64,000 nucleotides of DNA from Paenibacillus oryzisoli. GTDB lineage: Bacteria > Bacillota > Bacilli > Paenibacillales > NBRC-103111. The stretch lies in the NCBI RefSeq assembly GCF_001653565.1, contig NZ_LYPB01000072.1, positions 62,001-126,000 of the forward strand. Reading direction: 5' to 3'. The translations under genes were made by a program, and so were the position numbers. Below, piece by piece: positions 9,139 through 18,237 of the stretch; positions within the stretch are counted from its first letter, which is position 1, and each line of letters starts with the position of its first letter. The notes beneath the pieces were generated by a model. That model had not been told where the DNA came from. It made no database searches and was given only the letters and a program-made list of their open reading frames with translations.

Positions 9139-9155
9139 GGGCTGGCATGGAGTGC

Positions 9156-9215
9156 AAAAAACCCCTAGTCGAGCAGTCAGGAGATACGCTTTCCTGAACT
9201 GAGCGAATAGGGGTT
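9156..9215 (-). terminator. Terminator between convergent genes
   Basis: AACCCCTA (9160-9167) pairs with TAGGGGTT (9208-9215), with inner CAGTCAGGA/TCCTGAACTG pairing. On the minus strand it ends in GGGGTTTTTT, so it best serves the aldolase gene; it may also stop the 8815 transcript. Confidence 0.8.
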
Positions 9216-9230
9216 ATTGACGTTACGTTA

Positions 9231-10196
9231 TTATTTCTTGCTTGCGGATGGGAATGTCTCTACGGAAGTCAAACGATCGTAGAAATCAGTGAAATTATTT
9301 CTCTCAGCCGAGTCAAGCAATGCCATTGCTGTGCGAGGGTGCTCGTCTAGTGCTCCGACGATCATGTATGGAATGAGGTAGCCCCAGTCCCATTTCTCAC
9401 GCATTGCGATCATATGCTTCTCAATGATTTCAAGTACAGGACGTACGTCGTAGCGTGCTCCCTTAAGGTGGCTGAGCAACAATTCAGTTGTACAGTTACC
9501 AGCAGCGCGACCCATACCGTACACGGATGAATCCAAGAACGTTACACCTTTGGATGCTCCTGTGATTGTGTTTGCGAAAGCAAGCTGCATGTTGTTGTGC
9601 ATATGCAAGCCTAGCTCCTTCTCAGGAAGTAAGCGTTGGAATTTGGATACGAGGTAGTCGATATCTTTGCTGCCCATGCTGCCGTAAGAATCCACGACGT
9701 AAACGACGTCAACTGCGCTTTTGTTGATTTCTTCAAAAGCTTCTGTTAATTCGTTCTCCATTACGTGGGAAAGCGCCATGATGTTCAGGGATGTTTCGTA
9801 ACCCATGTCATGGAATTTCTGAACAAGCTCAAGACCTTTATCAACATCCTTGATATAACAAGCTACGCGGATCAGGTCAAGCAAGCTGTCTTCACGAGGC
9901 AAAATGTCTTTCTCATCCACACGTCCGATATCAACAAGAGCGGATAGTTTTGTATCTGTTTTTTTGGTGATAACATCGCGCAAGAAGGATTCGTTTAGAA
10001 ATCTCCAAGGGCCGGATGATCCGCCTTTAAGCAGCTTTTCTGAATTCTTGTAACCAATTTCCATATATTCTACGCCGGCAGCGCTTAAGCCGCGATACAT
10101 ATCTTGGACAAACTCCACGCTGAAATCCCAATCGTTCACTAAACCGCCGTCTCGAATCGTACAATCCAAAATCTTGTGTTGATGATGCTTTACCAT
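9231..10196 (-). CDS. HMGL/DmpG-like aldolase-superfamily protein
   Basis: 321 residues. TIM-barrel features of the HMG-CoA lyase-like superfamily are clear: LDCTIRDGG near the start (cf. the DxTxRDG metal/substrate motif), EIGYK, VVDSYGSMG, and GLHMHNNMQLAFAN with the HxHN-type metal ligands, followed by GMGRAAGNCTTELLL. These enzymes catalyse carbon-carbon condensation or cleavage using a divalent metal. The exact substrate is not evident; 4-hydroxy-2-oxovalerate-aldolase-like and polysaccharide-locus homologues share this motif set. It stands alone between the terminator at 9156 and the divergent inositol-phosphatase-like gene. Confidence 0.85.
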   Translation of the reverse strand: MVKHHQHKILDCTIRDGGLVNDWDFSVEFVQDMYRGLSAAGVEYMEIGYKNSEKLLKGGSSGPWRFLNESFLRDVITKKTDTKLSALVDIGRVDEKDILPREDSLLDLIRVACYIKDVDKGLELVQKFHDMGYETSLNIMALSHVMENELTEAFEEINKSAVDVVYVVDSYGSMGSKDIDYLVSKFQRLLPEKELGLHMHNNMQLAFANTITGASKGVTFLDSSVYGMGRAAGNCTTELLLSHLKGARYDVRPVLEIIEKHMIAMREKWDWGYLIPYMIVGALDEHPRTAMALLDSAERNNFTDFYDRLTSVETFPSASKK

Positions 10197-10364
10197 ACTC
10201 GCAAATGCCCCTTTCGACAGCTCTTGTCGCCTTCTGATTTTGCTATATTATCACTTATGAAGAGGTGGCTTGTCAATGCAAGCGTAGGCTTCTGTACAAC
10301 TTTTCTAGGCAGGATATGGTAATATGGAGTGGACAGAAGTGATCAAGCGAGGGGGAAGCACGGA

Positions 10365-11216
10365 ATGAATCGGAACGAATGGACCTTAGCAAGAGAAGTG
10401 GCTGTAGGCGCGGCTGTGAAAGCAGGGGAATTGGCCAGGAAACGTTTCGGTGGTCAATTCATTCTTGCGCACAAAGATGATCGCGGCGATCTCGTGACAG
10501 AGGTGGATGTGGAGGCGGATCGTCTCATCGTGGACGACATCTTGAGCGTGTTTCCGACTCATCGCATCTATAGTGAAGAAGCGGGTGAAGGTGGCATAGC
10601 GAGCGACTGGGTATGGCATGTTGATCCCTTGGATGGAACGAACAATTACGCATTGGGCCTTCCCTTGTACGGTGTATCCATTTCATTGAGCTATCAAGGC
10701 CGGATTGTACTAGGAGTCGTGCAGGATTCGGCCATGGAACTCACTTATGTGGCGGTTCAAGATGAAGGGGCTTGGCAAGGTGATAGAAGGCTGTTAGCGA
10801 GGCCTAGCGGTGCGTTGACGAAGTCCAGCGTTTCATGGATTCAAGGGCATGCGGTCACGAAAGACGATCAGCGGGCCTTAACGCTTCGACATCATCTGGA
10901 GTATTCAGTCAAAAGAGTGATGCGTCTATGGGCCCCGTCCCTTGTCTGGGCGATGCTGGCCAGAGGTGATCTGCACGGGGTGGTTCTGTACAACTCCGAA
11001 GGGGAAGATCTCTATGCGGGCTTGTTGCTTGCGCAGGAGGCTGGTGTGAAAATAACGGATTTCGCGGGTAATCCGGTTGCTTTGCTCGGTGGCACGGCAG
11101 TCGAGCAGAATGCCGTCGCTGACGGAGCCATCTATCTGGTCGCTGCAGTGCCTGCCTTTCATGCAGAGCTGCTCCAGCTCGTTCAAGATGCACTGCTGAC
11201 GACGGTGGCGGAATAG
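10365..11216 (+). CDS. Inositol monophosphatase-family protein
   Basis: 283 residues. The family motifs are present: GDLVTEVDVEAD, EEAG (metal-binding Glu), motif 1 in HVDPLDGTNNYALGLPLYGVSISL, and motif 2 region EGEDLYAGLLLAQEAGVKITDFAGNP. Such enzymes are Mg-dependent, lithium-sensitive phosphatases of inositol phosphate, fructose 1,6-bisphosphate or PAP. Motif 2 reads EDLYAG rather than the usual WDxAAG, so substrate preference may be altered. An in-frame GTG at 10329 would add 12 residues, but the GAGGGGGA before the ATG at 10365 favours the later start. Confidence 0.9.
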   Translation: MNRNEWTLAREVAVGAAVKAGELARKRFGGQFILAHKDDRGDLVTEVDVEADRLIVDDILSVFPTHRIYSEEAGEGGIASDWVWHVDPLDGTNNYALGLPLYGVSISLSYQGRIVLGVVQDSAMELTYVAVQDEGAWQGDRRLLARPSGALTKSSVSWIQGHAVTKDDQRALTLRHHLEYSVKRVMRLWAPSLVWAMLARGDLHGVVLYNSEGEDLYAGLLLAQEAGVKITDFAGNPVALLGGTAVEQNAVADGAIYLVAAVPAFHAELLQLVQDALLTTVAE

Positions 11217-11409
11217 GGTTCGAATAGGATTGGAACAATTGGTCAAACCTAAGGGCAGACTTTCCATTTGAGCAAAATAAACGGCTACTCCGTGTTCTGC
11301 GATTCACCTATGTGAAGCATAAGTGAATTGTGAAAACATGCGGAGATCTATAGCCGGTTTATGCTGTGAAATGAATACATTCTTGTTAGGCAAGAGAGGA
11401 TGCTGTTAG

Positions 11410-11826
11410 ATGAAGGACTTTGTTCCAATCTTTTTTGAATTTGGTCAAACACGAGATGCGTTGCTGGCATTAGACACGCTAGAAGAGCTTGGCTATAAGC
11501 CGGAGCTGCTGGAAGGGGAGCGCGCAACCCTGCATATTCATCTCGATGAGCAGGAAATTACCTCGGCGATCGAAATTGCGCAGTCCCACGGCGGGCGACT
11601 CGTGGATCGTCCGCAGGTGCCCTCCGAGCAAGCCACCTTCGCAATGGCGTATGACCTGGAGGGCTCCATCCGCATACCGGCTCATACGGTGAATGAGGAT
11701 TGGTCCGACAGCTATGCCGCATCCGCGGTGGGATCGGATCGCGATGCAGTGCCGAGCGATGATGAGGCGGCCTTCGATCCGTCGGCGGATGATTATAATC
11801 ACTTTAGCGCCGGTATTCGTATTTAA
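11410..11826 (+). CDS. Hypothetical acidic protein
   Basis: 138 residues, not recognised. The first ~70 residues look like a compact alpha/beta domain (FFEFGQTRDALLALDTLEELGYKPEL, LHIHLDEQEITSAIEIAQSHGGRLVD). The rest is acidic, low-complexity and probably disordered (AVPSDDEAAFDPSADDYNHFS). AAGAGAGGA lies about 11 bases before the ATG. No signal peptide. The N-terminal pattern resembles small sensor-like or ACT-like folds, but this is only an impression. Confidence 0.75.
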   Translation: MKDFVPIFFEFGQTRDALLALDTLEELGYKPELLEGERATLHIHLDEQEITSAIEIAQSHGGRLVDRPQVPSEQATFAMAYDLEGSIRIPAHTVNEDWSDSYAASAVGSDRDAVPSDDEAAFDPSADDYNHFSAGIRI

Positions 11827-12074
11827 CCGGCGGTTGAGGCGAAGCGGGGTAGAGGCTGCGCAGGGTAGGGGCGAGGACTGCTGCTGTGCGTGCTGCTCTG
11901 GGCGAGAGCGCAGGAGATGCGCAGGTTGCTGGGCGAAGCGCGGTGGCTAAGCGTTGGCCGCGTGCGGAAGGGGCTTGGATAGAGCGCGGCGCGGCTAGCG
12001 CGAGAATTGGGCTGGGTGTAAAGATTCATGAGCTCGAGGTTGATCCTCGGGCTTTTTGGGGTTTGTATATGGAA

Positions 12075-12259
12075 TAGATGTATTTTCTACAGCTAATTCC
12101 AGTGTTTTTCCTCCAAAAACCAGGATAAATGGATTTCATACAGTTAATTTCAGCGATTTGCGCCCGAATGCTCAAATATAGAGGAATTAACTGTATGTTT
12201 TCCATCTAAACTTAATATGGAAGGGAAATCTGCAGAAATAGCTGTAGGTTTTCCAGTTA
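12075..12259. repeat. Quad-dyad intergenic element, copy 2 (class I)
   Basis: Dyads of 8-5-8 bp start at 12075, 12126, 12188 and 12239 (spacing 51, 62, 51). Half-sites: TAGATGTA/TACAGCTA, TAAATGGA/TACAGTTA, TAACTGTA/TCCATCTA, TAGCTGTA/TCCAGTTA. Dyad 2 and dyad 3 are near reverse complements, making the element symmetric about its centre. It lies in the 878-bp gap 11827-12704. That gap also holds a GC-rich stretch (11830-12010) in which I see no gene, and two further repeats listed separately. Confidence 0.85.
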
Positions 12260-12276
12260 TTTCTTGCTACTCACTC

Positions 12277-12440
12277 AAAACTAGCGTGCCCCAACCATTC
12301 CCCTCGCCCCCAAAAACTAGCTTGTCCTATCAACTCTGCATCCTCCCCAAGCTAGCGTGTCCCAAAAGCTCCCCCTCGACTCCAAAAACTAACTTGTCAC
12401 AAAAACCTTCCTCCTCGCCCCCACAATCCAACTTATCCCA
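12277..12440. repeat. Short tandem repeat, about 36-bp period
   Basis: The motif CTAGCKTGTCC recurs at about 12281, 12317, 12352, 12389 (CTAACTTG) and 12428 (CCAACTTA), separated by C-rich, Ser/Pro-codon-like spacers of variable sequence. It directly follows the quad-dyad element. No gene is seen in it. Confidence 0.65.
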
Positions 12441-12504
12441 ACTACCCCTCATCTCCCGACGAAAACATGAAGTGACTCTTATGGCTAGTGTCGATTGCTT
12501 AACG

Positions 12505-12552
12505 TTGTTATTGTTATTGTTATTGTTATTGTTATTGTTATTGTCATTGTCA
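12505..12552. repeat. Hexanucleotide microsatellite (TTGTTA)6(TTGTCA)2
   Basis: Six exact TTGTTA units at 12505-12540 are followed by two TTGTCA units at 12541-12552. It lies about 150 bp upstream of the lipoprotein gene, close enough to affect promoter spacing if copy number varies. Confidence 0.95.
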
Positions 12553-12704
12553 TAGTAGAAATAAATATCAAAACGTGGATGGCTAGTTAAAGCGGAGTAA
12601 GCAATAGGTGAAAAATTTCTTGATATGTTGAAAATAAAGTAACCTTTCACTCCCCAATTACGTTTGGAGTAATATGGAAGCATATAAAAGAAGGAGTGGT
12701 TATC

Positions 12705-13496
12705 ATGGGATGTAGGAGAAAGGTTGCCATTGCTCTGGCGGTGGTCAGTTTGGCCGGCGCATTGGCAGGTTGCAGCGCAAGACCAGCCAATCACGGGGGC
12801 ACCAGCACAAGCTCTAGCCCGAGCCCGAGTCCCTCACTACAACCAACCGCGAGCGTTACTTCGTCGCCCTCTCCAGCACCAACGTTGGCAGGGTCACCTG
12901 TGCCCACAACGGCAACCCCACAACCCTCGGCGACGCCGAAGCCTTCGCCAAGCTCGAAGCCGTCTAGCTTCACTACTGCGGAAGATGCGAAGAAGGTCAT
13001 CGAAGCCCGTTCCCAAGAAGTGATAGCCGTACTGAAGGAGAAGAACATCGAGAAGCTTGCCACGCTGGTGCATCCGAAGAAGGGTGTACAATTCTCACCC
13101 TATTCCAATATTCATACAGCGACAGACATTCAAGTGCAAAGCGGCAACCTTGCGACGCTATGGGCTAGCTCGAGTCTTACGAATTGGGGAACGTTCGATG
13201 GGTCAGGTGACCCGATTGACCTTACTTTCCCGAATTACTGGGCTGAATTTGTATATAACGCCAACTTTGCCGCTGCTCCACAGATTAGCTATAACACCAT
13301 AATTGGCAAAGGCAACATGATCAACAATGTGTTCAGCATCTATCCTGCGGCCTCCTATATCACCGTTGAATATCATTTCCCTGGCTTCGATCCGCAGTAT
13401 CAAGGTATGGATTGGACCAGTTTGCGACTAGTGTATGAATACACAGGATCACAATGGTACTTAGTTGCTATCGTCCATGACCAGCATACGATGTAA
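12705..13496 (+). CDS. Secreted lipoprotein with Ser/Pro/Thr-rich linker
   Basis: 263 residues. Lipobox LAGC near residue 23 (MGCRRKVAIALAVVSLAGALAGCS). About residues 30-85 are a Pro/Ser/Thr-rich low-complexity linker, followed by a ~175-residue globular domain beginning FTTAEDAKKVIEARSQEVIAVLKEKN. The globular part resembles secreted domains of unknown function found in Bacillales lipoproteins (KNIEKLATLVHPKKGVQFSPYS is a recognisable block). GTG at 12696 is in frame but lies within the AAGGAG site, so the ATG at 12705 is preferred. Function unknown; probably tethered outside the membrane. Confidence 0.85.
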   Translation: MGCRRKVAIALAVVSLAGALAGCSARPANHGGTSTSSSPSPSPSLQPTASVTSSPSPAPTLAGSPVPTTATPQPSATPKPSPSSKPSSFTTAEDAKKVIEARSQEVIAVLKEKNIEKLATLVHPKKGVQFSPYSNIHTATDIQVQSGNLATLWASSSLTNWGTFDGSGDPIDLTFPNYWAEFVYNANFAAAPQISYNTIIGKGNMINNVFSIYPAASYITVEYHFPGFDPQYQGMDWTSLRLVYEYTGSQWYLVAIVHDQHTM

Positions 13497-13499
13497 AAA

Positions 13500-13543
13500 G
13501 ACAAAGACGAACGACACCATTTGGTGTGCGTTTGTCTTTTTTT
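13500..13543 (+). terminator. Rho-independent terminator
   Basis: GACAAAGACG...ACACCA pairs with TGGTGT...CGTTTGTC and is followed by TTTTTTT. It ends the lipoprotein transcript. Its AAAGACGAAC...GTTYGTCTTT stem is shared with the terminator at 22994. Confidence 0.85.
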
Positions 13544-13626
13544 CGTTGGTGCTATTCGGATTAATCCCACAGACACCGATAGGAATAGGTGGTATAATCT
13601 GCATAGGCGAGGAGTAGTGGGATTTG

Positions 13627-15330
13627 ATGAAGAATTGGAAAATCAAACATAAACTTTTTATATTTATTTTAGGTGGCGTATTGGCTTCGAGCGGGTTGGC
13701 ATGGCTCTTTGTTCAACAGTCACATCAGTTGTACGAACAGATTATTTATCGCGAAGCGAGCGACAAGTTTTACTTATTTTCAGAAAGGATGGAAGAAAAA
13801 CTGAGAGAGGTCGATAAGCTATCGATTTCAATTTTGTCAGATCCGGAAGTGCAAGGTGATTTAAAGAAAATGAAAATGTCTCCTTCGGCCTATGAAGCCT
13901 TCGATGCCGCGAATAAGCTGAAACGCAAGCTGCTTACCTATCATCAGACCGATTTCTCCGTTTCTTCCATTACGATTCTAGATGCCAACGGTAATTTACT
14001 TAGTGCTGGATTCAATGCGTCGAGCATCAATGATAGGAATAAAGAACGATATCGACAACTTGCGAATGAAGGGAACGGGGCGAGCATCTGGGTCGGTGGA
14101 GAAGAAGAGGAAGAGGCGTTCTATACGGTTAGGGATATCCGGGAAATTGCAGATTTGAATCTTGAACGTCTGGGCACATTGATGATCGGTATCCAGGCGT
14201 CGAAGGTGATGTATGCCTCAAGTGAGCGGCATGGTAACTACGATTCCATGTTAATGGTAGCTACTGGCGATCAAGTACTGTATGCAAGCAATCGGGATTT
14301 GCCGTTGCCGGCTGTCCGAAAGAATGGCTCCAGTATTGTTGAAATAGATGGCAAAAACTACTTATGCGCGCAGTTTACATTAATGTATACAGGTTGGACG
14401 TTCGTTCATTTTATTCCGTATGATGCGGTGTTCAGCCATGTCAAAATGATGAAGAATTGGCTGCTGGGGTTATACGTCTTTCTAGCGATTGTATTGTTAT
14501 GGCTCGGTATGCGCTTCTCGCTCAGTATGACGCGTCCGCTCGAAGCGTTAACACAACGTATCAGTTCGGTTGAGAAAGGAAATTTTGTCTTAAGTGAACC
14601 TTTTAACCGAGTAAATAGGGATGAATTTAGTGTTTTAAATCGTAATTTTGATAAAATGACAGAACGACTTGATGTACTTATTAAAGAAAACTATGTGAAA
14701 CAAATTCAACTCAAGGAAGCGGAATACGAGGCACTGAAATCCAAGGTAAATCCACATTTTTTATATAACACGCTAGATTCTATTCATTGGATGGCCAAAG
14801 GCTACGGTTACACGGATATGGCTCGAATGGTTAAGGCGCTCGGCGATATGCTGCGCAACGCGATTAGGCAGAAGGAATTTGTTACGTTGCGCGAGGAATT
14901 GGCTCATTTACACAACTACATTACGATTCAACAAATCCGTTTTGAAGAGCGGTTGGTATATGGTACGGACATAGAGGAGCATACGCTTGATCTCTATCTG
15001 CCTTGGATGATTGTGCAGCCAATCGTAGAGAATTGTTTGAAGTACGGCGTTGACGCAGAGACAGGACGTTGTGAGATTCGTTTAACCGTGCAGATCCAAA
15101 CGGAACGTCTGGTGTTGACTGTACAGGACAAAGGACCAGGCATTCACGCGCAACTGGATAAAGGCGATTCTACGGGGATAGGTCTATCTAATATTCATGA
15201 GCGTATTCAATTATGGTTCGGTGAACCATACGGGATTGAAATGGAACGGGGACATGTTCAGGGAGCTGTCATTCGCGTGGTGTTGCCGATTTTGCCGAGT
15301 ATGCCAAGAGAGAAGAGAAGCCAGGGGTGA
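13627..15330 (+). CDS. YesM-type sensor histidine kinase
   Basis: 567 residues. TM helix at about 9-30, extracellular sensor region of about 250 residues, second TM at about 280-300, HAMP (MTRPLEALTQRISSVEKGNF), His_kinase domain with KVNPHFLYNTLDSIHWMA, then an ATPase domain with IVQPIVENCLKYGVD, VQDKGPGIHA and GIGLSNIHERIQLWFG. This LytS/YesM family usually works with an AraC-type response regulator to sense carbohydrates and control sugar transport. The regulator gene follows after 4 bp and a sugar ABC transporter lies 3 kb downstream. A TTG at 13624 precedes the chosen ATG. Confidence 0.9.
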   Translation: MKNWKIKHKLFIFILGGVLASSGLAWLFVQQSHQLYEQIIYREASDKFYLFSERMEEKLREVDKLSISILSDPEVQGDLKKMKMSPSAYEAFDAANKLKRKLLTYHQTDFSVSSITILDANGNLLSAGFNASSINDRNKERYRQLANEGNGASIWVGGEEEEEAFYTVRDIREIADLNLERLGTLMIGIQASKVMYASSERHGNYDSMLMVATGDQVLYASNRDLPLPAVRKNGSSIVEIDGKNYLCAQFTLMYTGWTFVHFIPYDAVFSHVKMMKNWLLGLYVFLAIVLLWLGMRFSLSMTRPLEALTQRISSVEKGNFVLSEPFNRVNRDEFSVLNRNFDKMTERLDVLIKENYVKQIQLKEAEYEALKSKVNPHFLYNTLDSIHWMAKGYGYTDMARMVKALGDMLRNAIRQKEFVTLREELAHLHNYITIQQIRFEERLVYGTDIEEHTLDLYLPWMIVQPIVENCLKYGVDAETGRCEIRLTVQIQTERLVLTVQDKGPGIHAQLDKGDSTGIGLSNIHERIQLWFGEPYGIEMERGHVQGAVIRVVLPILPSMPREKRSQG

Positions 15331-15334
15331 AACG

Positions 15335-16894
15335 ATGAGTACTTACAGAATTTTATTAGTAGATGATGAAAGAATTATTCGGGAGGCCATTGCCAGAACA
15401 GTGGACTGGGAGGGGCTTGGACTCCAGTTGATTGGGACAGCGGCAGATGGGCTTCAAGCATGGGAGCAAATCGAGGCGTTGAGACCGGATATCATTCTGA
15501 CCGATATTAAAATGCCACGTCTGGATGGTTTGGAACTCATCCGTCGGACGAAAGAGCAACAGCCCGAGGCGCGATTCGCGGTGCTGTCAGGTTATGATGA
15601 ATTCGATCTTGCTGTAGGGGCGATGAGCATGGGCGTGAAACATTATCTGCTCAAGCCGTGCGACGAGCAAGAGATTGGTAGAGCATTGGGCGAACTCGTC
15701 CGTGAATTGGACGAAACACGTCGCCGTGACCAGCTGATCGTTGCCGCTCGTAAAGCGGACGAGTCAAGAGCGTCAGAACGCGAGCCGCTGCTCGCGCTAC
15801 TGCTGGAGGAGCCTCTAGCCGAGGACGCTGCTGAGCGTCTGCGGCTAACGCTGCAGCTGCAACGCCAGACGAGGCTTCGCCTCATCTTCGTGCAGTGGGA
15901 GAAGATCACCGCGTGCCAGGAGCTGCGCGTTCGTGAAATCGCCGCAGCGCAGAGCGGGCCTGGCCGGCCGCTGGGGCTAAGCGCAGTAGCGGGGAATCGG
16001 CTGCTTGCGGCCGTGGCAGATGCGGGGCTTGCGGAAGCCGTGGCAGCGGGATCTCGGCTGCGCGATGAGCTTCAAAGCCGCTGCCCAGGCTTGCAGCTCA
16101 CAATGGCGGTCAGCGATGCGGGATCAGTAGATGAGCTATCGCAGCTATACCACGATGTGCAGTCCTATGCGGCTTTGGCTTTTTATCTTGGCGCAGGCGG
16201 CATAGCAACGCGAGAGCTTGTTGAGCCGCAGCGGGCAAGGAACGCTGTGCCTGAAGCGGCAAGTGGGGAATTAATCGCAGCCGCACTGCGTATGGGGGAC
16301 ATGGAGGGGGCGCGCTACGAATTGGCAGTTTTCTTCCAATCGCTTGCCGCTGCCCGCAACGAACGTCACACGTCACTCAGTTTATGCTTGCAACTGTTGA
16401 CCATATTGTTCAAGGAAGTCCCTGTGGAGGAGCTGCAAGGGAAGATAGCCAAATTGCTGAGCCTGCCTACACTGGGTGATATTGAAACTTACGTTGCATC
16501 CGAAATGGAGCAATGGGGAGAACGCTTCGGCGAGACGCAGCGAAATAAAGGAACAGCCATTGTGCTGCGCATGAAGAGGCTGATTGCCTACCACTTAGCC
16601 AGCGAGGACTTGTCGCTGCAATGGTTGTCACAACAACATATGTTTATGAACGCGGAGTATTTGGGGCGTTTGTTCCGCAAGGAGACAGGCGAGAAATTCT
16701 CGCAATATTTGACGCGCCAGCGAATTGAGACCTCGAAGAAATTGATTGCCACGGAGACGGAAAGCAAAATGTATGAAATCGCTGCACGTTCTGGCTTTGG
16801 CGGCGATCAACAGTATTTCGGCAACGTATTCAAAAAGTATACAGGCTATTCGCCGCTTGAATATAGAAAGAGCCTCACAGAGAGGGATCACTAG
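15335..16894 (+). CDS. YesN-type response regulator (receiver plus AraC)
   Basis: 519 residues. Receiver with ILLVDDERIIREAIA, phospho-acceptor Asp in PDIILTDIKMPRLDG, VLSGYDEF and HYLLKPCDE. A long middle region of about 280 residues (Ala/Leu/Arg-rich, high GC) separates it from the C-terminal AraC helix-turn-helix pair (LSLQWLSQQHMFMNAEYLGRLFRKETGEKF; MYEIAARSGFGGDQQYFGNVFKKYTGYSPLEYRK). The ATG at 15335 follows CAGGGGTGA; the frame is open further upstream inside the kinase gene but lacks support. The middle region has higher GC than the flanking domains. Confidence 0.9.
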   Translation: MSTYRILLVDDERIIREAIARTVDWEGLGLQLIGTAADGLQAWEQIEALRPDIILTDIKMPRLDGLELIRRTKEQQPEARFAVLSGYDEFDLAVGAMSMGVKHYLLKPCDEQEIGRALGELVRELDETRRRDQLIVAARKADESRASEREPLLALLLEEPLAEDAAERLRLTLQLQRQTRLRLIFVQWEKITACQELRVREIAAAQSGPGRPLGLSAVAGNRLLAAVADAGLAEAVAAGSRLRDELQSRCPGLQLTMAVSDAGSVDELSQLYHDVQSYAALAFYLGAGGIATRELVEPQRARNAVPEAASGELIAAALRMGDMEGARYELAVFFQSLAAARNERHTSLSLCLQLLTILFKEVPVEELQGKIAKLLSLPTLGDIETYVASEMEQWGERFGETQRNKGTAIVLRMKRLIAYHLASEDLSLQWLSQQHMFMNAEYLGRLFRKETGEKFSQYLTRQRIETSKKLIATETESKMYEIAARSGFGGDQQYFGNVFKKYTGYSPLEYRKSLTERDH

Positions 16895-17040
16895 TTTACG
16901 TTAGTGTACGTTGATTTCTCTCGGATTTTCACAAAAAAAGTATCGGATTTTTCTATATGGGTTTGACGAGATCAGGTATATACTCATTTTAATTCATAGT
17001 ATTCACATATGTTTTTACGTAAAAAGAGAGGGAGAAGGAG

Positions 17041-18210
17041 ATGGCGAAGGACGGATGGATTCGGAATCAACGCGAAGAAGAGATTGCGGACCGATCGGAT
17101 CGATTGGCTGCGCATTTCGCAGAACGGTCAGCTCAGCATGACGCAGAGGGCAGTTTCCCCTTTGCCAATTTCGCGGATCTACATGATGCAGGCTATTTGC
17201 GGCTGACACTGCCCCGGATATATGGCGGAGAAGAGGCAAGCCTTTACGAGCTTGTGCTTGCACAGGAGCGACTAGCACGCGGCGACGGATCGACGGCACT
17301 GGCTGTTGGCTGGCACGTCGGGCAATTGTTGCAACTTCGTACTACGCATGCTTGGCCAGAGGCGCTGTTTGCATGGTTTTGTAGAGAATCGGCCACCAAT
17401 GGGACGTTGATTAATCACTTGGCGTCGGAGCGGGCAACAGGGAGCCCAAGCCGTGGTGGAAGACCGGAGACGAAGGCAGTTGCCACGGATAAGGGGTGGC
17501 TGCTGAGCGGGCGTAAGACGTATAGCACACTAAGCCCTATTCTCACGTGCTTTACGGTTTCGGCGGCGATAGAAGGGACAGAGGAAACCGGCGAGTTTTT
17601 CGTGCATACCGGGCCAGGGGTTCGTGTGGAAGAAACATGGAATACCTTAGGCATGCGTGCGACAGGGAGTCATGACGTCGTGCTGGAGAACGTATTCGTG
17701 CCAGATGAGAAGCTAGTGAGCCGTTCGGGATCACCACGCAAGGAGAGGTTGCCCGATGCTGGGGGATGGCTGCTGCATATACCTGCTTGTTATATTGGGA
17801 TTGCCCATGCTGCCAGGGATTTTGCGATCCGTTTCGCGCTGAATCATCGGCCGAACAGCTTACCCGGGCCGATTGCAGATCTGCCGAATATCAGGCGTCA
17901 AATCGGCGAAATGGAAGTTTCGCTGATGACGGCACGGACCCTGCTGTATGCTGTTGCAGACCGCTGGGACCGAGAGCCAGAGCAGCGAGCATCCCTCAAG
18001 CCAGAGCTTGGATTGGCCAAATATGTGGCCACCAACCAGGCCATCTCCATTGTGGATACCGCGATGCGCATTGTCGGTGCTGCGAGTTTATCCCGTGCGC
18101 TGCCACTGGAACGCATGTACCGCGATGTACGGGCAGGGCTGCACAATCCGCCAATGGACGATTCTGTGATAAGTGGGCTAGCCCAACAGGCATTGAACGA
18201 CTGTAAATAA
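17041..18210 (+). CDS. Acyl-CoA-dehydrogenase-family flavoprotein
   Basis: 389 residues with the three-part ACAD fold: N-terminal helices (FADLHDAGYLRLTLPRIYGGEEASLYELVLAQERLARGDGSTAL), central beta domain (GWLLSGRKTYSTLSPILTCFTV; NTLGMRATGSHDVVLENVFVPDEKLV) and C-terminal helices. The family contains CoA-ester dehydrogenases and FMNH2- or FADH2-using monooxygenases (DszC/SfnB-like). The usual catalytic Glu could not be placed confidently, and sequence such as TWNTLGMRATGSHDV is shared by both groups. Its place between a YesM/YesN pair and a sugar ABC operon with only 27 bp to the binding-protein gene is unusual and suggests co-transcription. Confidence 0.85.
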   Translation: MAKDGWIRNQREEEIADRSDRLAAHFAERSAQHDAEGSFPFANFADLHDAGYLRLTLPRIYGGEEASLYELVLAQERLARGDGSTALAVGWHVGQLLQLRTTHAWPEALFAWFCRESATNGTLINHLASERATGSPSRGGRPETKAVATDKGWLLSGRKTYSTLSPILTCFTVSAAIEGTEETGEFFVHTGPGVRVEETWNTLGMRATGSHDVVLENVFVPDEKLVSRSGSPRKERLPDAGGWLLHIPACYIGIAHAARDFAIRFALNHRPNSLPGPIADLPNIRRQIGEMEVSLMTARTLLYAVADRWDREPEQRASLKPELGLAKYVATNQAISIVDTAMRIVGAASLSRALPLERMYRDVRAGLHNPPMDDSVISGLAQQALNDCK

Positions 18211-18237
18211 TTTTATAAAAGGATGGGGATTCCGACG

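Noticed and set aside
11830..12077. Overlapping Ala/Arg/Gly-rich reading frames after the gene ending at 11826
   Set aside because: GC-rich sequence leaves several frames open on both strands; none has a ribosome site or protein-like composition.
12330..12794. Minus-strand reading frame with a run of Asn-Asp codons
   Set aside because: It is created by the TTGTTA microsatellite and overlaps the well-supported lipoprotein gene; no ribosome site.
15335..16894. High-GC middle of the YesN regulator as an inserted or foreign segment
   Set aside because: The frame is continuous and the variable middle region is normal for the family; GC drift alone is weak evidence.
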